Shown one piece after another: positions 13,562 through 21,176 of a DNA stretch of 36,056 nt. The stretch's first letter is position 1, and each line of letters starts with the position of its first letter. The stretch comes from a virus, in IMG/VR virus record IMGVR_UViG_3300009705_004322, positions 1 through 36,056 of that record. One strand, given 5' to 3'. The notes beneath the pieces are model-generated. The model saw nothing but the letters and a program-made list of their open reading frames with translations. It was not told the origin of the DNA and did not search any database. The translations under genes were made by a program, and so were the position numbers.

Positions 13562-15967
13562 TCAAAAAATTACATCGATTTTGTCTTGCTTTTTATTATA
13601 GCGAACAGAATAGTCTTTTATATTAGGGTTTTTAACAAAGCTTAAAGAGAGTTGGTCTGTAATCTTATTTTGAACCGCTCTCTTGATTAGGCGCGCGCCA
13701 AAAGAAGAATCTCCTATATTGTCAACAATGAAATCTTCAATAGTATTTTCAAAATCTAAGGCTATTCCGTTTTTAATAGCGTTCTGTGTTAAGAACTGGA
13801 GTTCGTGGCGCACAATTGATTTTAGGTTTGAGCTGGAGAGCTCCTTAAAGAAAACAATATCATCAAATCTATTGATCAACTCTAAGGGTAAAACTTTTTT
13901 AAGTTCTTTGCGGGCATCAACCTCACGGCTATCTGCTGTAGAACCACCAAACCCAAGAGTCTCTTTTTTCATAAGAGCTTTAGAGCCTATATTACCTGTG
14001 ATAATGATTATACTGTTACGAAAATTTGCTTCTCTGCCTTGCGAATCACGAAGATGGCCTTCATCGAGTATTTGAAGCAAAATTTGATGTACTTTAGGGT
14101 GGGCTTTTTCTATCTCATCGAATAAGATTACTGAATTTGGGTTTTGGGAAATCTTTTCTACCAATAGCCCTCCTTCTTCAAAACCTACGTACCCCGGACT
14201 GGAGCCTATTAACTTTGAAACGCTATTACTTTCAGAAAACTCCGACATGTCGAAGTGAATAAAGCTATTTTTATTTTTAAAAAATAATTTAGCCAGACAT
14301 TTTGTGGCGTATGTTTTACCTACTCCTGTTGGGCCAAGAAACATTAAGCTGCCAATAGGTCTGGCCGTGTCTCTTAGGCCGCTTTTGTGTCGCAAAAGGC
14401 ACCGAGAGATAGAGCTAATAGCCTCCCCTTGGCCTACTACTAGCTTTTTCAATTGTTTTTCTAAATTGATATATTTCTTAGATACTGATTGGCCAAAATC
14501 GTGAGCCGGAATACCTGTCTTGCGAGAAAGTATCTCAAAAAAGTCTCGCTTGGAGATCTTATATCTTTTTTTAGATAATTGGTTGCTCCATTTGGCGACT
14601 TTTTGCTTTATCCCTTCAAGGATATGGTCCTCGTATCCTTTTTCTGTATTCCCAGACGAAAGGTCAGAGACGAATTTTGCTTCAAGTTGCCGAAGGCAAT
14701 CTGGTTTTTTAATTTTTTTAATTTTAACGTGGCTACATGTAAGGTCGAGTAAGTCAATAGCTTTGTCTGGAAAATGACTTTGAGGTAAAAATTCTTCGCT
14801 ATAGTTCACTATGTCTTGTAGCATATCAGAACTAATAGAAACATGGTGGAACTCTTCGTAAATTTGCTTTTTTTGGTTTAGTATCTTCAGCGTCTCCTCT
14901 TTTGTTGGCTCTTCAATAACAACTTGGTCAAAGCGGCGATGCAGGGCCTTGTCTTTGAACAGCTTCTTTCGGTACTCAGCGTAAGTTGTGGCTCCAATGA
15001 CCGTAATTTCTCCGCTGGATAGCGCAGGCTTTAGGATGTTTGCTGCATCCAGCGCCCCCTCTGCGTCTCCGGCTCCTGATAGAGTATGTATTTCGTCAAT
15101 AAATAAAATTATACTTGGGTCTTTGGCGTCTTCAATGATTTTATTTAAGCGATCTTCGAATTCGCCTCTATACTTGGTACCCGCCACTATATTATTTAAA
15201 TCAAGGCTAAAAATAACTTTATTCTGCAAGAATAATGGAGCATCCCCTTGAATGATACGCTGCACTAACCCTTCCACAATAGATGTTTTTCCTACCCCCG
15301 CGTCGCCAAGCAAAATAACACTGTTCTTTTTACGACGACTTAGAATGTCTTCTACCTTTGCCGTTTCTTTTTCTCTGCCAAAAACGGGATCTACATTCCC
15401 TTGTAGGGCTTTTTCGGTCAAATTTTCAGCATATTTATTTAAAAACTTAAAGTCTTTTCCGCCTTCCATAAAAGGCGCCCACCCTTTTTCTGTGGGAGGC
15501 TCAACTTTCGGTTCGGCATCAGAAAGGTAAGTCACGATATCCGTAAAAAGAATCGTTAGGTCGAACCTAAATAAGCTATGAATTTTTTTAGGCCACTTCT
15601 CAAAATTATCTAAAATGGCTAAAAAAACGTGATCTACGCTGACCCATCCGTGCTGAAACTCGGAAGCAATTTCTGTGGATTGTTTGAGGATAGACACAAC
15701 AAACGGTGAGAGCTTAATTTCAGAAGGCGTAGCTTCGGCGCTGGGAAGATCTGATAGGATTTCGTCGTATAAAACACGCCTTAAATCGTCCAAGTCTAAC
15801 CCTAGGTCAGAGGCAAGACTAAGAGACTTGGCTTGTTTAAGCTCAAAAAAAGCAGCAAACAAATGGGGAAGCAAGATCTTCTCGTGGTTAAGGGCTAAAG
15901 CTATACGCTTAGTTGCTTGAAGCAGCTTCTGCGAGCGGGGGGTAAAGTTAATTTCTCCTATTGTCAT
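13562..15967 (-). CDS. Clp/Hsp100 AAA+ unfoldase (ClpA/ClpC-like), 801 aa
   Basis: Residues 1-150 form a Clp N-domain. The first AAA+ module has Walker A GDAGVGKT (221-228), pore loop near GTKYRGEFEDRL (263-274) and Walker B FIDEIH (289-294). The second has GPTGVGKT (545-552), pore loop SPGYVGFEEGG (590-600) and Walker B ILFDEIEKAHP (614-624), then GNIGS. LGFGG at 671-675 corresponds to the (L/I)GF loop with which ClpA/ClpC/ClpX dock ClpP. The long coiled-coil M-domain of ClpB is absent. It may therefore deliver proteins to the host ClpP. It overlaps the DnaE C-terminal gene by 4 bases, an unusual partner. Confidence 0.92.
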   Translation of the reverse strand: MTIGEINFTPRSQKLLQATKRIALALNHEKILLPHLFAAFFELKQAKSLSLASDLGLDLDDLRRVLYDEILSDLPSAEATPSEIKLSPFVVSILKQSTEIASEFQHGWVSVDHVFLAILDNFEKWPKKIHSLFRFDLTILFTDIVTYLSDAEPKVEPPTEKGWAPFMEGGKDFKFLNKYAENLTEKALQGNVDPVFGREKETAKVEDILSRRKKNSVILLGDAGVGKTSIVEGLVQRIIQGDAPLFLQNKVIFSLDLNNIVAGTKYRGEFEDRLNKIIEDAKDPSIILFIDEIHTLSGAGDAEGALDAANILKPALSSGEITVIGATTYAEYRKKLFKDKALHRRFDQVVIEEPTKEETLKILNQKKQIYEEFHHVSISSDMLQDIVNYSEEFLPQSHFPDKAIDLLDLTCSHVKIKKIKKPDCLRQLEAKFVSDLSSGNTEKGYEDHILEGIKQKVAKWSNQLSKKRYKISKRDFFEILSRKTGIPAHDFGQSVSKKYINLEKQLKKLVVGQGEAISSISRCLLRHKSGLRDTARPIGSLMFLGPTGVGKTYATKCLAKLFFKNKNSFIHFDMSEFSESNSVSKLIGSSPGYVGFEEGGLLVEKISQNPNSVILFDEIEKAHPKVHQILLQILDEGHLRDSQGREANFRNSIIIITGNIGSKALMKKETLGFGGSTADSREVDARKELKKVLPLELINRFDDIVFFKELSSSNLKSIVRHELQFLTQNAIKNGIALDFENTIEDFIVDNIGDSSFGARLIKRAVQNKITDQLSLSFVKNPNIKDYSVRYNKKQDKIDVIF

Positions 15968-17391
15968 TTTACGTCAGATAATTTCATGTAAATACGTCCA
16001 TCTAAAATATTCATATCGTCTACAAAAACGATATCCTCGGATTTCTTACCTACTATTGTGATAATATTGTCTTTTTCAGGCAAACCTTTTTCTTCTAAAT
16101 ACTTTTCTAGCTTAGGGTCAAAAAACATACAGTCAATGCGCCCTAACTCATCTGCTATTGTGAGACGAATATAGCGATTATTGTTACGACTTACCAATCT
16201 GCGACTACAGTCTTTCACCACTCCTACAAACTTTACACCTTGCTTTGTTTCTGCGGAACATACTTCGTAGCAATTCATAAGATTTCCTGCTTCGTTTTTG
16301 AACACATCTCTAAGCGTATGAGTGTATGCATACCCTAATAGTTGGTTTTCAAAGTACCAGTTAGCAAATTTTTCGAAGCTTTTATTCTTGTCGTATATGC
16401 TTTTATATGGGCGGTATTTTTTAAGGAAAGTTTCTGTACGGCTTTCTTTCATGATGGGTTTGTTGTCGTCTCCAACCGATTTGTTCTGAATCACCTCTGT
16501 TCCCACTATATTTAAAACATCATAGTTGTGTTTGGGGCCAAGAGCTATAAAGTTTCTTTTTTCTCGGTCTGTTAAAATATTAAATGCTTGGGCTTCTAAA
16601 ACCATGCGGCTACGGCTGTTGCCAAAAGAGCTGAGAGCTCCCGCTTGTATAAGAGAGGAAAGAACCCCGATATTAATCTTTGCATCTTTTGCGGCCAAGA
16701 ACACGTCAAACTTATTCGAAATCTCAGATTCTCTAAAGTCAACTATAGACTGTAGGCTTTTTTCACTTACACCCTTGATACAATTAAGCCCATAGCGAAT
16801 GTCCTTACCTTCAACAGTAAAGTCCATGCTAGACTTTGCTAAATCAGGGGGAAGTAACTTCATATCAAAGTGGTTTAATTCTCTAGCTATCTTATTGACT
16901 TGATCAAAAGGATCTGCTTCATGTTTTGCCATTTTAAGCAAAGCAATATAAAAATGCTGAGGGTGGTTGAACTTTAAATAAGCTGTCCATGCTGTAAGGA
17001 TGGCATAGCTAATAGAATGAGATTTGTTAAAGGAATAATTCGCGCTATCTTCGGCAACTTGCCAAAGGATGTCAGCAATCTCTTCTCCTTGGTGCCCTGT
17101 CCATGCGTTCGTTAAGCGATTTGCTTCAACTTTCTTTGCAATTTTCTCTCGCCACTCCGGCATCTGGTCTATTTTTTTCTTGCCGATTATTCTTCTTAAC
17201 TGTTCCGCTTCATCTAAAGTAAACCCCACCTCTACGGCCATTTTCATCAACTGCTCTTGGTAGAGGGGGATACCTCCCGTATAATCTAAGATATCAGCAA
17301 ACTGAGGGTGGACCAACGCCGAGTCTCCTGTGCGAATATAATCAGCGTACTGATCTTTAAACTCAAGCGCTCCCGGTCTAGCTATTGCGAT
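15964..17391 (-). CDS. DnaE C-terminal part (fingers, beta-binding, OB region), in -1 frame to palm
   Basis: This frame carries the second half of a DNA polymerase III alpha subunit. It begins with IAIARPGALEFKDQYADYIR (conserved RPG motif) directly out of frame with the palm gene, then GGIPLYQEQLMKMA, QLRRIIGKKK, YSFNKSHSISYAILTAWTAY and LPPDLAKSSMDF. An OB-fold-like end reads VKFVGVVKDC and LTIADELGRIDCMF. A -1 shift at 17391 would join it to the palm without loss. If translated separately, a TTG at 17316 with AGGAG 8 bases before it (17325-17329) is the only good start, which loses the RPG segment. It is either a shifted reading, a split gene, or a sequencing error. Confidence 0.8.
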   Translation of the reverse strand: MAIARPGALEFKDQYADYIRTGDSALVHPQFADILDYTGGIPLYQEQLMKMAVEVGFTLDEAEQLRRIIGKKKIDQMPEWREKIAKKVEANRLTNAWTGHQGEEIADILWQVAEDSANYSFNKSHSISYAILTAWTAYLKFNHPQHFYIALLKMAKHEADPFDQVNKIARELNHFDMKLLPPDLAKSSMDFTVEGKDIRYGLNCIKGVSEKSLQSIVDFRESEISNKFDVFLAAKDAKINIGVLSSLIQAGALSSFGNSRSRMVLEAQAFNILTDREKRNFIALGPKHNYDVLNIVGTEVIQNKSVGDDNKPIMKESRTETFLKKYRPYKSIYDKNKSFEKFANWYFENQLLGYAYTHTLRDVFKNEAGNLMNCYEVCSAETKQGVKFVGVVKDCSRRLVSRNNNRYIRLTIADELGRIDCMFFDPKLEKYLEEKGLPEKDNIITIVGKKSEDIVFVDDMNILDGRIYMKLSDVK

Positions 17392-18533
17392 GAGGCAGAA
17401 ACCTCCTCTAAGCTACGGGGCTTAATTTTTTTACATACCCCGAAGTTAGTATCAGCTTCAATTTGGAAAAGACCTTGAGGGCATTCTAATTGTTGAAAAT
17501 GTTTATACAAAGTCTTATCGTTCAAATCAATACTGTCTAAGTCCACGCCAGAGAGGCGTGAGGCATCCTTCAAGACAGTTAAGGTTTTTAACCCCAGTAT
17601 GTCAAACTTAACAGTGAGCTCCGAAATCCAGTTCATGTCATAGCATGACGCAAGCTCTCCTTCTTTTGTCTTTTGAAGAGGGCAGATATCTGTTAGTGGC
17701 TGGTGAGAAATAGCAATCCCAGAAGCATGAACCCCTGTATTTTTAATAAGTCTTTCCAGTTTGAGTGCGATTATATATACTTTAGGGTTATCTTCGCACC
17801 ACTCGTCAAACATCTCGCTTTCTTGGCGCGCCTCAGGCAAAGGAGAAACCTTACCAAACTTTACAGGGATCAAATCGCTTAACTCGTTAACCTCTTGCTC
17901 TGTGTAAAGCCCTACAATTTTACCGGTCTCTTTGATGCATAGTTTTCCACTCAAGCTAACTAAGTTTAAGATACGACATGTACGAGACGGATGCTTGCGT
18001 TTAATGTATTCGATGACTTCACTGCGACGGTCATATGCAATGTCATTATCCACATCAGCTAACAACGAACCGTCTAGATAAGTTATACCGTCCTTTTCGA
18101 TCTTACGAGCGCGACTTTTAGAGACAAATCTCTCAAAGAAAAGATTGTACTTAATTGGATCTACCTTTGTAACCTTAAGCAAATAAAGGATAAGAGAACC
18201 TGCTGCCGAGCCACGGCCCGGACCGGTGGGGATCTCATTCTCATGGCAATAATTTAGAATATCCCAGTTAAGCAATATATAGTCAATGAATCCAAGCTCA
18301 CTCAATATCTTAAGCTCTTCTCCTGCGCGGTCATAATACTGATCTTTGTTAGGGTATTTATTGATACCCATCTCCTTAATGCTTTCCCAGCATAACTTCT
18401 TAAGAAATTTAAGGTTGTCTATCCCCTCATCAAGATCCAATTTTTTATAAAACTTCTTTTCAATTTTAATCTTAGGCAGTAGCACTCCAGCAGGCGCGCA
18501 GTCATCATAAGTTGTAAATTTATCTGCAAACAT
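17382..18533 (-). CDS. dnaE: DNA polymerase III alpha subunit, palm (catalytic) part
   Basis: I choose ATG 18533 (383 residues) because GGAGGTGG lies 7 bases before it and it forms TAATG with the exonuclease stop; the earlier ATG 18551 has no such site. The start corresponds to the region just after the PHP domain of a normal DnaE. IPTGPGRGSAAGSLILYLLK is the signature of the palm, the catalytic acids are in LLADVDNDI (D-x-D) and in VKFDILGLKTL, and NTGVHASGIAIS is conserved. The PHP domain is missing here but present at 20399-21142. It stops at TAG 17382 in the middle of the 'EEVSAS-IAIARPG' region. Confidence 0.92.
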   Translation of the reverse strand: MFADKFTTYDDCAPAGVLLPKIKIEKKFYKKLDLDEGIDNLKFLKKLCWESIKEMGINKYPNKDQYYDRAGEELKILSELGFIDYILLNWDILNYCHENEIPTGPGRGSAAGSLILYLLKVTKVDPIKYNLFFERFVSKSRARKIEKDGITYLDGSLLADVDNDIAYDRRSEVIEYIKRKHPSRTCRILNLVSLSGKLCIKETGKIVGLYTEQEVNELSDLIPVKFGKVSPLPEARQESEMFDEWCEDNPKVYIIALKLERLIKNTGVHASGIAISHQPLTDICPLQKTKEGELASCYDMNWISELTVKFDILGLKTLTVLKDASRLSGVDLDSIDLNDKTLYKHFQQLECPQGLFQIEADTNFGVCKKIKPRSLEEVSASSQ

Positions 18534-19174
18534 TATATTTCCACCTCCCATATCAACTTGTTAAAAATTTTAAATGTCATATCTATATCATAACCAGCAT
18601 CATGTAGTTTGTTTTCATCAAATCTTATGTCGTAATCTTTAAGCAGTTGTTTTTGGTTGGTCTTCAGCCCTCTTTTACGAAACTCGTTAAGCTTATATTG
18701 CCAGTTAATAAGAGATTCGTCCTTACCTTTTTTAATCTTTTCTTTTGCTGCTTTGGCTATGCAGTTAGTATCAAGGATTCTGTCGATGTATGAGTAGTCG
18801 CTCTGCTTTTTAAGCAACTTCCGATAAATGTTGTGAATGTAGACATCAAACCCCAACAGGTTATGGCCGATGATTAAATAAGACGGGTCATACAGATATG
18901 ATTCAAACTCATCAAGAATTGCCGTTGCGTCTGTTGAGTTTTTTTCATAATGCTTACGATTGAACTGGCAGATTTTAGCGGCTTCTGCGCTTACGTTTAA
19001 ATCGGGCCACCGGATCAACCGGTCAAAGGCCTTTAGAGACTTTTTGCCCTGAAAGGTACCGTACCCTATTTGCCAAGGCTTGTTGTCCGAGTTCAAGAGG
19101 TTGAGGTGGCATGTCTCAAAATCAAAACAAAGGTATTTTTGGTTTTTATTAAACCGTAGGAGGTTATCGTTCAT
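18533..19174 (-). CDS. DEDDh 3'-5' exonuclease (proofreading, DnaQ-like), 213 aa
   Basis: ExoI motif CFDFET (D18, E20), ExoII IGHNLLGFDVY (D110) and ExoIII HDAGYDIDMT (H191, D196) are all present, giving the DEDDh type used in DnaQ/epsilon. It would proofread for the polymerase encoded immediately downstream, with which it shares a TAATG junction. The beta-clamp-binding tail of host epsilon is not obvious. An extra segment between ExoII and ExoIII (residues 120-180) is lysine-rich and may contact DNA or the polymerase. It overlaps the SET-like gene upstream by 11 bases. Confidence 0.9.
   Translation of the reverse strand: MNDNLLRFNKNQKYLCFDFETCHLNLLNSDNKPWQIGYGTFQGKKSLKAFDRLIRWPDLNVSAEAAKICQFNRKHYEKNSTDATAILDEFESYLYDPSYLIIGHNLLGFDVYIHNIYRKLLKKQSDYSYIDRILDTNCIAKAAKEKIKKGKDESLINWQYKLNEFRKRGLKTNQKQLLKDYDIRFDENKLHDAGYDIDMTFKIFNKLIWEVEI
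18541..18548 (-). promoter_or_regulatory. Ribosome binding site deciding the DnaE palm start
   Basis: The minus strand reads GGAGGTGG, 7 bases before ATG 18533, one of the strongest Shine-Dalgarno sites in the window. It lies after the alternative ATG at 18551, so it supports 18533. Confidence 0.7.
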
Positions 19175-19595
19175 TATCTTTTTCAGTTTTTTTGCCTTGA
19201 GGTAAAAGCAATTCTTCTCCTTCTTTTATATCACATGTTGCTACAAAATTGCAAGTAAATAATTTTTTTTCTATCTTATGGTTAATATTGGGCAAAGGGG
19301 AGCGCCCGTAAAACATACCATATCCCAGTACTAAAACTGGACGGGTAGCATGAAAAGGCAAGATGCCTCCGTGCTCATCACAAAAATCCTTCCAATCTGA
19401 GCGTAACTCTGGCCATGGGAAAGCGCACTTTAAAAGCTCCTTGTCACAATCCTCCCATTTGTTATTTTCCAGAAGGAGCAGCCCGCTTTCTTCTACGCAC
19501 TCTCCTTTTTTAATATCTTCTATGCAGAAAACGCCGCGACTATCGTCTGAGGTTTTAACTTGTATCTTTGGTGATAAAAAAAGTTTATCTTTCAT
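19164..19595 (-). CDS. SET-domain-like protein, 143 aa
   Basis: The frame is open further upstream into the tRNA gene; the first sensible start is ATG 19595, 24 bases past the tRNA. Residues 18-40 (DSRGVFCIEDIKKGECVEES) match the first SET motif, and NINH (103-106) and CDIKEGEELLLPQG (131-144) match the motifs for SAM binding and the pseudoknot. The usual tyrosine after GEEL (YxYG) is replaced by Pro-Gln-Gly, so methyl transfer may be altered or lost. SET proteins methylate lysines; the substrate is unknown. It is very short for a SET protein and lies among replication genes. Confidence 0.6.
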   Translation of the reverse strand: MKDKLFLSPKIQVKTSDDSRGVFCIEDIKKGECVEESGLLLLENNKWEDCDKELLKCAFPWPELRSDWKDFCDEHGGILPFHATRPVLVLGYGMFYGRSPLPNINHKIEKKLFTCNFVATCDIKEGEELLLPQGKKTEKDNER

Positions 19596-19618
19596 TTTTT
19601 TAAAATATATAAAAAGGG

Positions 19619-19692
19619 AGCCACCTCTTGGATTTGAACCAAGGCGCTTCCGATTACAAATCGGATGCTCTGCCAAACTGAGCTAAGGTGGC
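19619..19692 (-). tRNA. tRNA-Thr (anticodon UGU)
   Basis: The minus strand folds as a standard cloverleaf. Acceptor GCCACCT (19692-19686) pairs perfectly with AGGTGGC (19626-19620); the D arm has GCTC/GAGC; the anticodon stem TCCGA/TCGGA holds the loop TTTGTAA; the T arm is CTTGG/CCAAG with TTCAAAT. The anticodon is UGU, reading ACA (and by wobble ACG). The discriminator base is U and no CCA is encoded. It lies between a 56-residue ORF and the SET-like gene, within the interrupted DnaE region. Confidence 0.95.
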
Positions 19693-19694
19693 GA

Positions 19695-19865
19695 CTATTT
19701 CCATTTACAGTAGCTTGGGTCCTCTGATCTCTTTCGTCGCATATATTCTCTTTTTTGTGCGCGACGCTTATCTTTATCCTTGTCGTCGTATTTTTTTTGA
19801 GCATGAGAGCGGGACTTTTTTCCCTTTGGGCTTTTGCTGTATCTTTGTTGCGGGGTGTCACTCAT
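19695..19865 (-). CDS. Small very basic protein, 56 aa
   Basis: This ORF runs from ATG 19865 to TAG 19697-19695, ending 2 bases before the tRNA. The product is about 40% Lys/Arg/His (central part HAQKKYDDKDKDKRRAQKRE, then YMRRKR), predicted to be one long helix, ending in YCKWK. The pattern resembles short basic DNA- or RNA-binding tails of phage HNH proteins, without their catalytic part. It may be a nucleic-acid-binding peptide or a remnant. The tRNA lies directly downstream, so translation of this ORF and tRNA maturation share a transcript. Confidence 0.45.
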   Translation of the reverse strand: MSDTPQQRYSKSPKGKKSRSHAQKKYDDKDKDKRRAQKREYMRRKRSEDPSYCKWK

Positions 19866-19866
19866 G

Positions 19867-19935
19867 TTACCATACCCACACCATACAGTCTTCTTCGCAT
19901 GGCAACGGGAGAATGTCGTATTGTTTCTTTTTCAT
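19867..19935 (-). CDS. Possible 22-aa peptide coupled to the nuclease gene
   Basis: ATG 19935 overlaps the nuclease stop as TAATG, and the 22-residue frame (MKKKQYDILPLPCEEDCMVW at the start) stops at TAA 19869-19867, one base before the next ATG. It contains two cysteines four apart. It may simply couple translation to the 56-residue ORF. Support is only its exact packing. Confidence 0.3.
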   Translation of the reverse strand: MKKKQYDILPLPCEEDCMVWVW

Positions 19936-20402
19936 TATAAATTCAATAAACTTATAGGAATATTATAGCAGTCTGCTTTAAAGGTAAAATTGTTAGCAGG
20001 GTCAATTTCCCCTTTGCGGTGAAAGGTTGCCTTCTTGTAAAAATTTGACTTGGTGATCTTTCCGAGGTACCATGCTTCTTTAAGTGTGTTAAGAACGCTT
20101 ACAAAAGCATATTCATCGCAGTCTTGTCTTGTGTTGAAGTCTGCAACCGAGCATTCATAGTAAGCCTTGGGCGCGACTGTGCGCTCTTTAGTTTTTACAT
20201 CCACCTTAGTGTCTTGGTAGACAATGTCATAATCATAAGTATCTTTAATCTCCCCGTTAAGAACATTTTTGACTACCTCTTCCCCGATGTATGCCACTAA
20301 GCTACCCTCTCCTTTGCGAATAGAATTCTTTAAGAGGGGGAGTTTTTCTGCTCGAGCTCTAACTCTTTGCATGGCGCCGTTGCTGATGATAAATTTTTTC
20401 AC
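19935..20402 (-). CDS. PD-(D/E)XK-type endonuclease, 155 aa
   Basis: I choose GTG 20402, which overlaps the PHP-domain stop as GTGA; a TTG at 20444 would overlap the upstream gene by 46 bases. Residues 38-70 give the nuclease core: E41 in the helix YIGEEVVKNVL, D59 in TYDYDIVY, and D68-V-K70 in TKVDVKTKE. After that, AFVSVLNTLKEAWYLGKITK fits the strand-turn-strand end of such folds. It lies between the PHP and palm parts of the polymerase, the place where homing endonucleases often interrupt phage DNA polymerase genes. A DNA repair or restriction-type role is also possible. Confidence 0.65.
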   Translation of the reverse strand: MKKFIISNGAMQRVRARAEKLPLLKNSIRKGEGSLVAYIGEEVVKNVLNGEIKDTYDYDIVYQDTKVDVKTKERTVAPKAYYECSVADFNTRQDCDEYAFVSVLNTLKEAWYLGKITKSNFYKKATFHRKGEIDPANNFTFKADCYNIPISLLNL

Positions 20403-21142
20403 TGCTCTAAAAAGCTCTCCATACAAAACTCTTGGCTCCCGCAATGGTCTAAATTAGGGCGTGTCAAGTTTGACTTGCGGCCATTATAAGTGCGATTACA
20501 AATGATTCTAAAGGTTTGGTAGGCTGCAAAATCTTTTCTATTTTTATAATAAATAGTTTTGGCTTCCTCTGTTTCGTACCCATGCACTTTTGTGTACTGT
20601 TCGATAGCGGCACGAAGCAAATGGTCGAATGGGAGCTTATTGTTCTCTAGGAAAAACAAAGGCTTTGAAAAACTGAAGTCAGGGATAAACTCACTGAATG
20701 AAAAATTATTACAATGTAAAAACGAATCGTAAAAAGGAATTGCCATTAATAGGTTGTTTGTCCAGTGCTCTTTCAGGTCTTTAAAAGTCAGGCGTTCTTC
20801 GTAATCGCAGAAGGCTGACGAATGTATCTTGTAAAGTTTTTTACATCCGTGGTCGTTCTTTGCAAAGACAATAACTTTATGATTCTTTTTCTTATCATCG
20901 CTGTGAGAGTTACAGATATTTAAACGCAAGCCAAATACTAATTGTATACCGTGCTCTTCGCATCTTTTTTTAGATTCAAGAAACCCGTGAAAGTTATCTT
21001 CTACTAGCACAAGCTTGTCCAACTTGTTATCAACAGCAATCTGTATAACACTATCAGAACTTCCTTCTTTTGTCTTAGAGGGGTCGTTAACTGTTAGTAT
21101 AGATTTACCTATGCTGTAATGCGTTTTAAATAAAGGCACCAT
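20399..21142 (-). CDS. PHP domain of DNA polymerase III alpha, free-standing, 247 aa
   Basis: The start, PLFKTHYSIGKSILTV, followed by VIQIAVDNKLDKLVLVEDNF and RCEEHGIQLVFGLRLNI, follows the order of the DnaE PHP domain (metal-binding strand, 'eLalTDh' strand, 'piiG-E' strand). HKVIVFAKNDHGCKKLYKIH matches the 'lLakNeeGy-nL-kL' segment. The protein ends near SQEFCMESFLEQ, which is where a normal DnaE continues into the part encoded from 18533. The classical HSD-YS metal motif is reduced to THYS, so metal-dependent activity is doubtful. It may assemble with the palm protein in trans. Confidence 0.75.
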   Translation of the reverse strand: MVPLFKTHYSIGKSILTVNDPSKTKEGSSDSVIQIAVDNKLDKLVLVEDNFHGFLESKKRCEEHGIQLVFGLRLNICNSHSDDKKKNHKVIVFAKNDHGCKKLYKIHSSAFCDYEERLTFKDLKEHWTNNLLMAIPFYDSFLHCNNFSFSEFIPDFSFSKPLFFLENNKLPFDHLLRAAIEQYTKVHGYETEEAKTIYYKNRKDFAAYQTFRIICNRTYNGRKSNLTRPNLDHCGSQEFCMESFLEQ

Positions 21143-21148
21143 AATATT

Positions 21149-21176
21149 AGTCTAACACTTGCTCAAGGGAAGTCAA
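21149..21176 (-). promoter_or_regulatory. Promoter before the PHP-domain gene
   Basis: On the minus strand TTGACT (21176-21171), 16 bases, TAGACT (21154-21149), then 6 bases to ATG 21142. It overlaps the end of the upstream nuclease gene (stop at 21163). The distance predicts a leaderless message. Confidence 0.5.

Noticed and set aside
17382-17391. Group I intron or intein at the palm/C-terminal break
   Set aside because: The two frames abut with no inserted sequence; only a one-base frame change separates them.
19592-19861. 89-residue minus-strand ORF across the tRNA
   Set aside because: It reads straight through the tRNA-Thr gene and is in another frame than the better 56-residue ORF at 19695-19865.
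20390-20420. Split intein at the PHP/palm break
   Set aside because: No Cys/Ser at the joint in the required place, and no intein blocks follow FLEQ or precede the palm start.
20403-20444. TTG start at 20444 for the PD-(D/E)XK nuclease
   Set aside because: It would overlap the PHP gene by 46 bases; GTG 20402 gives the usual 4-base overlap and keeps all nuclease motifs.
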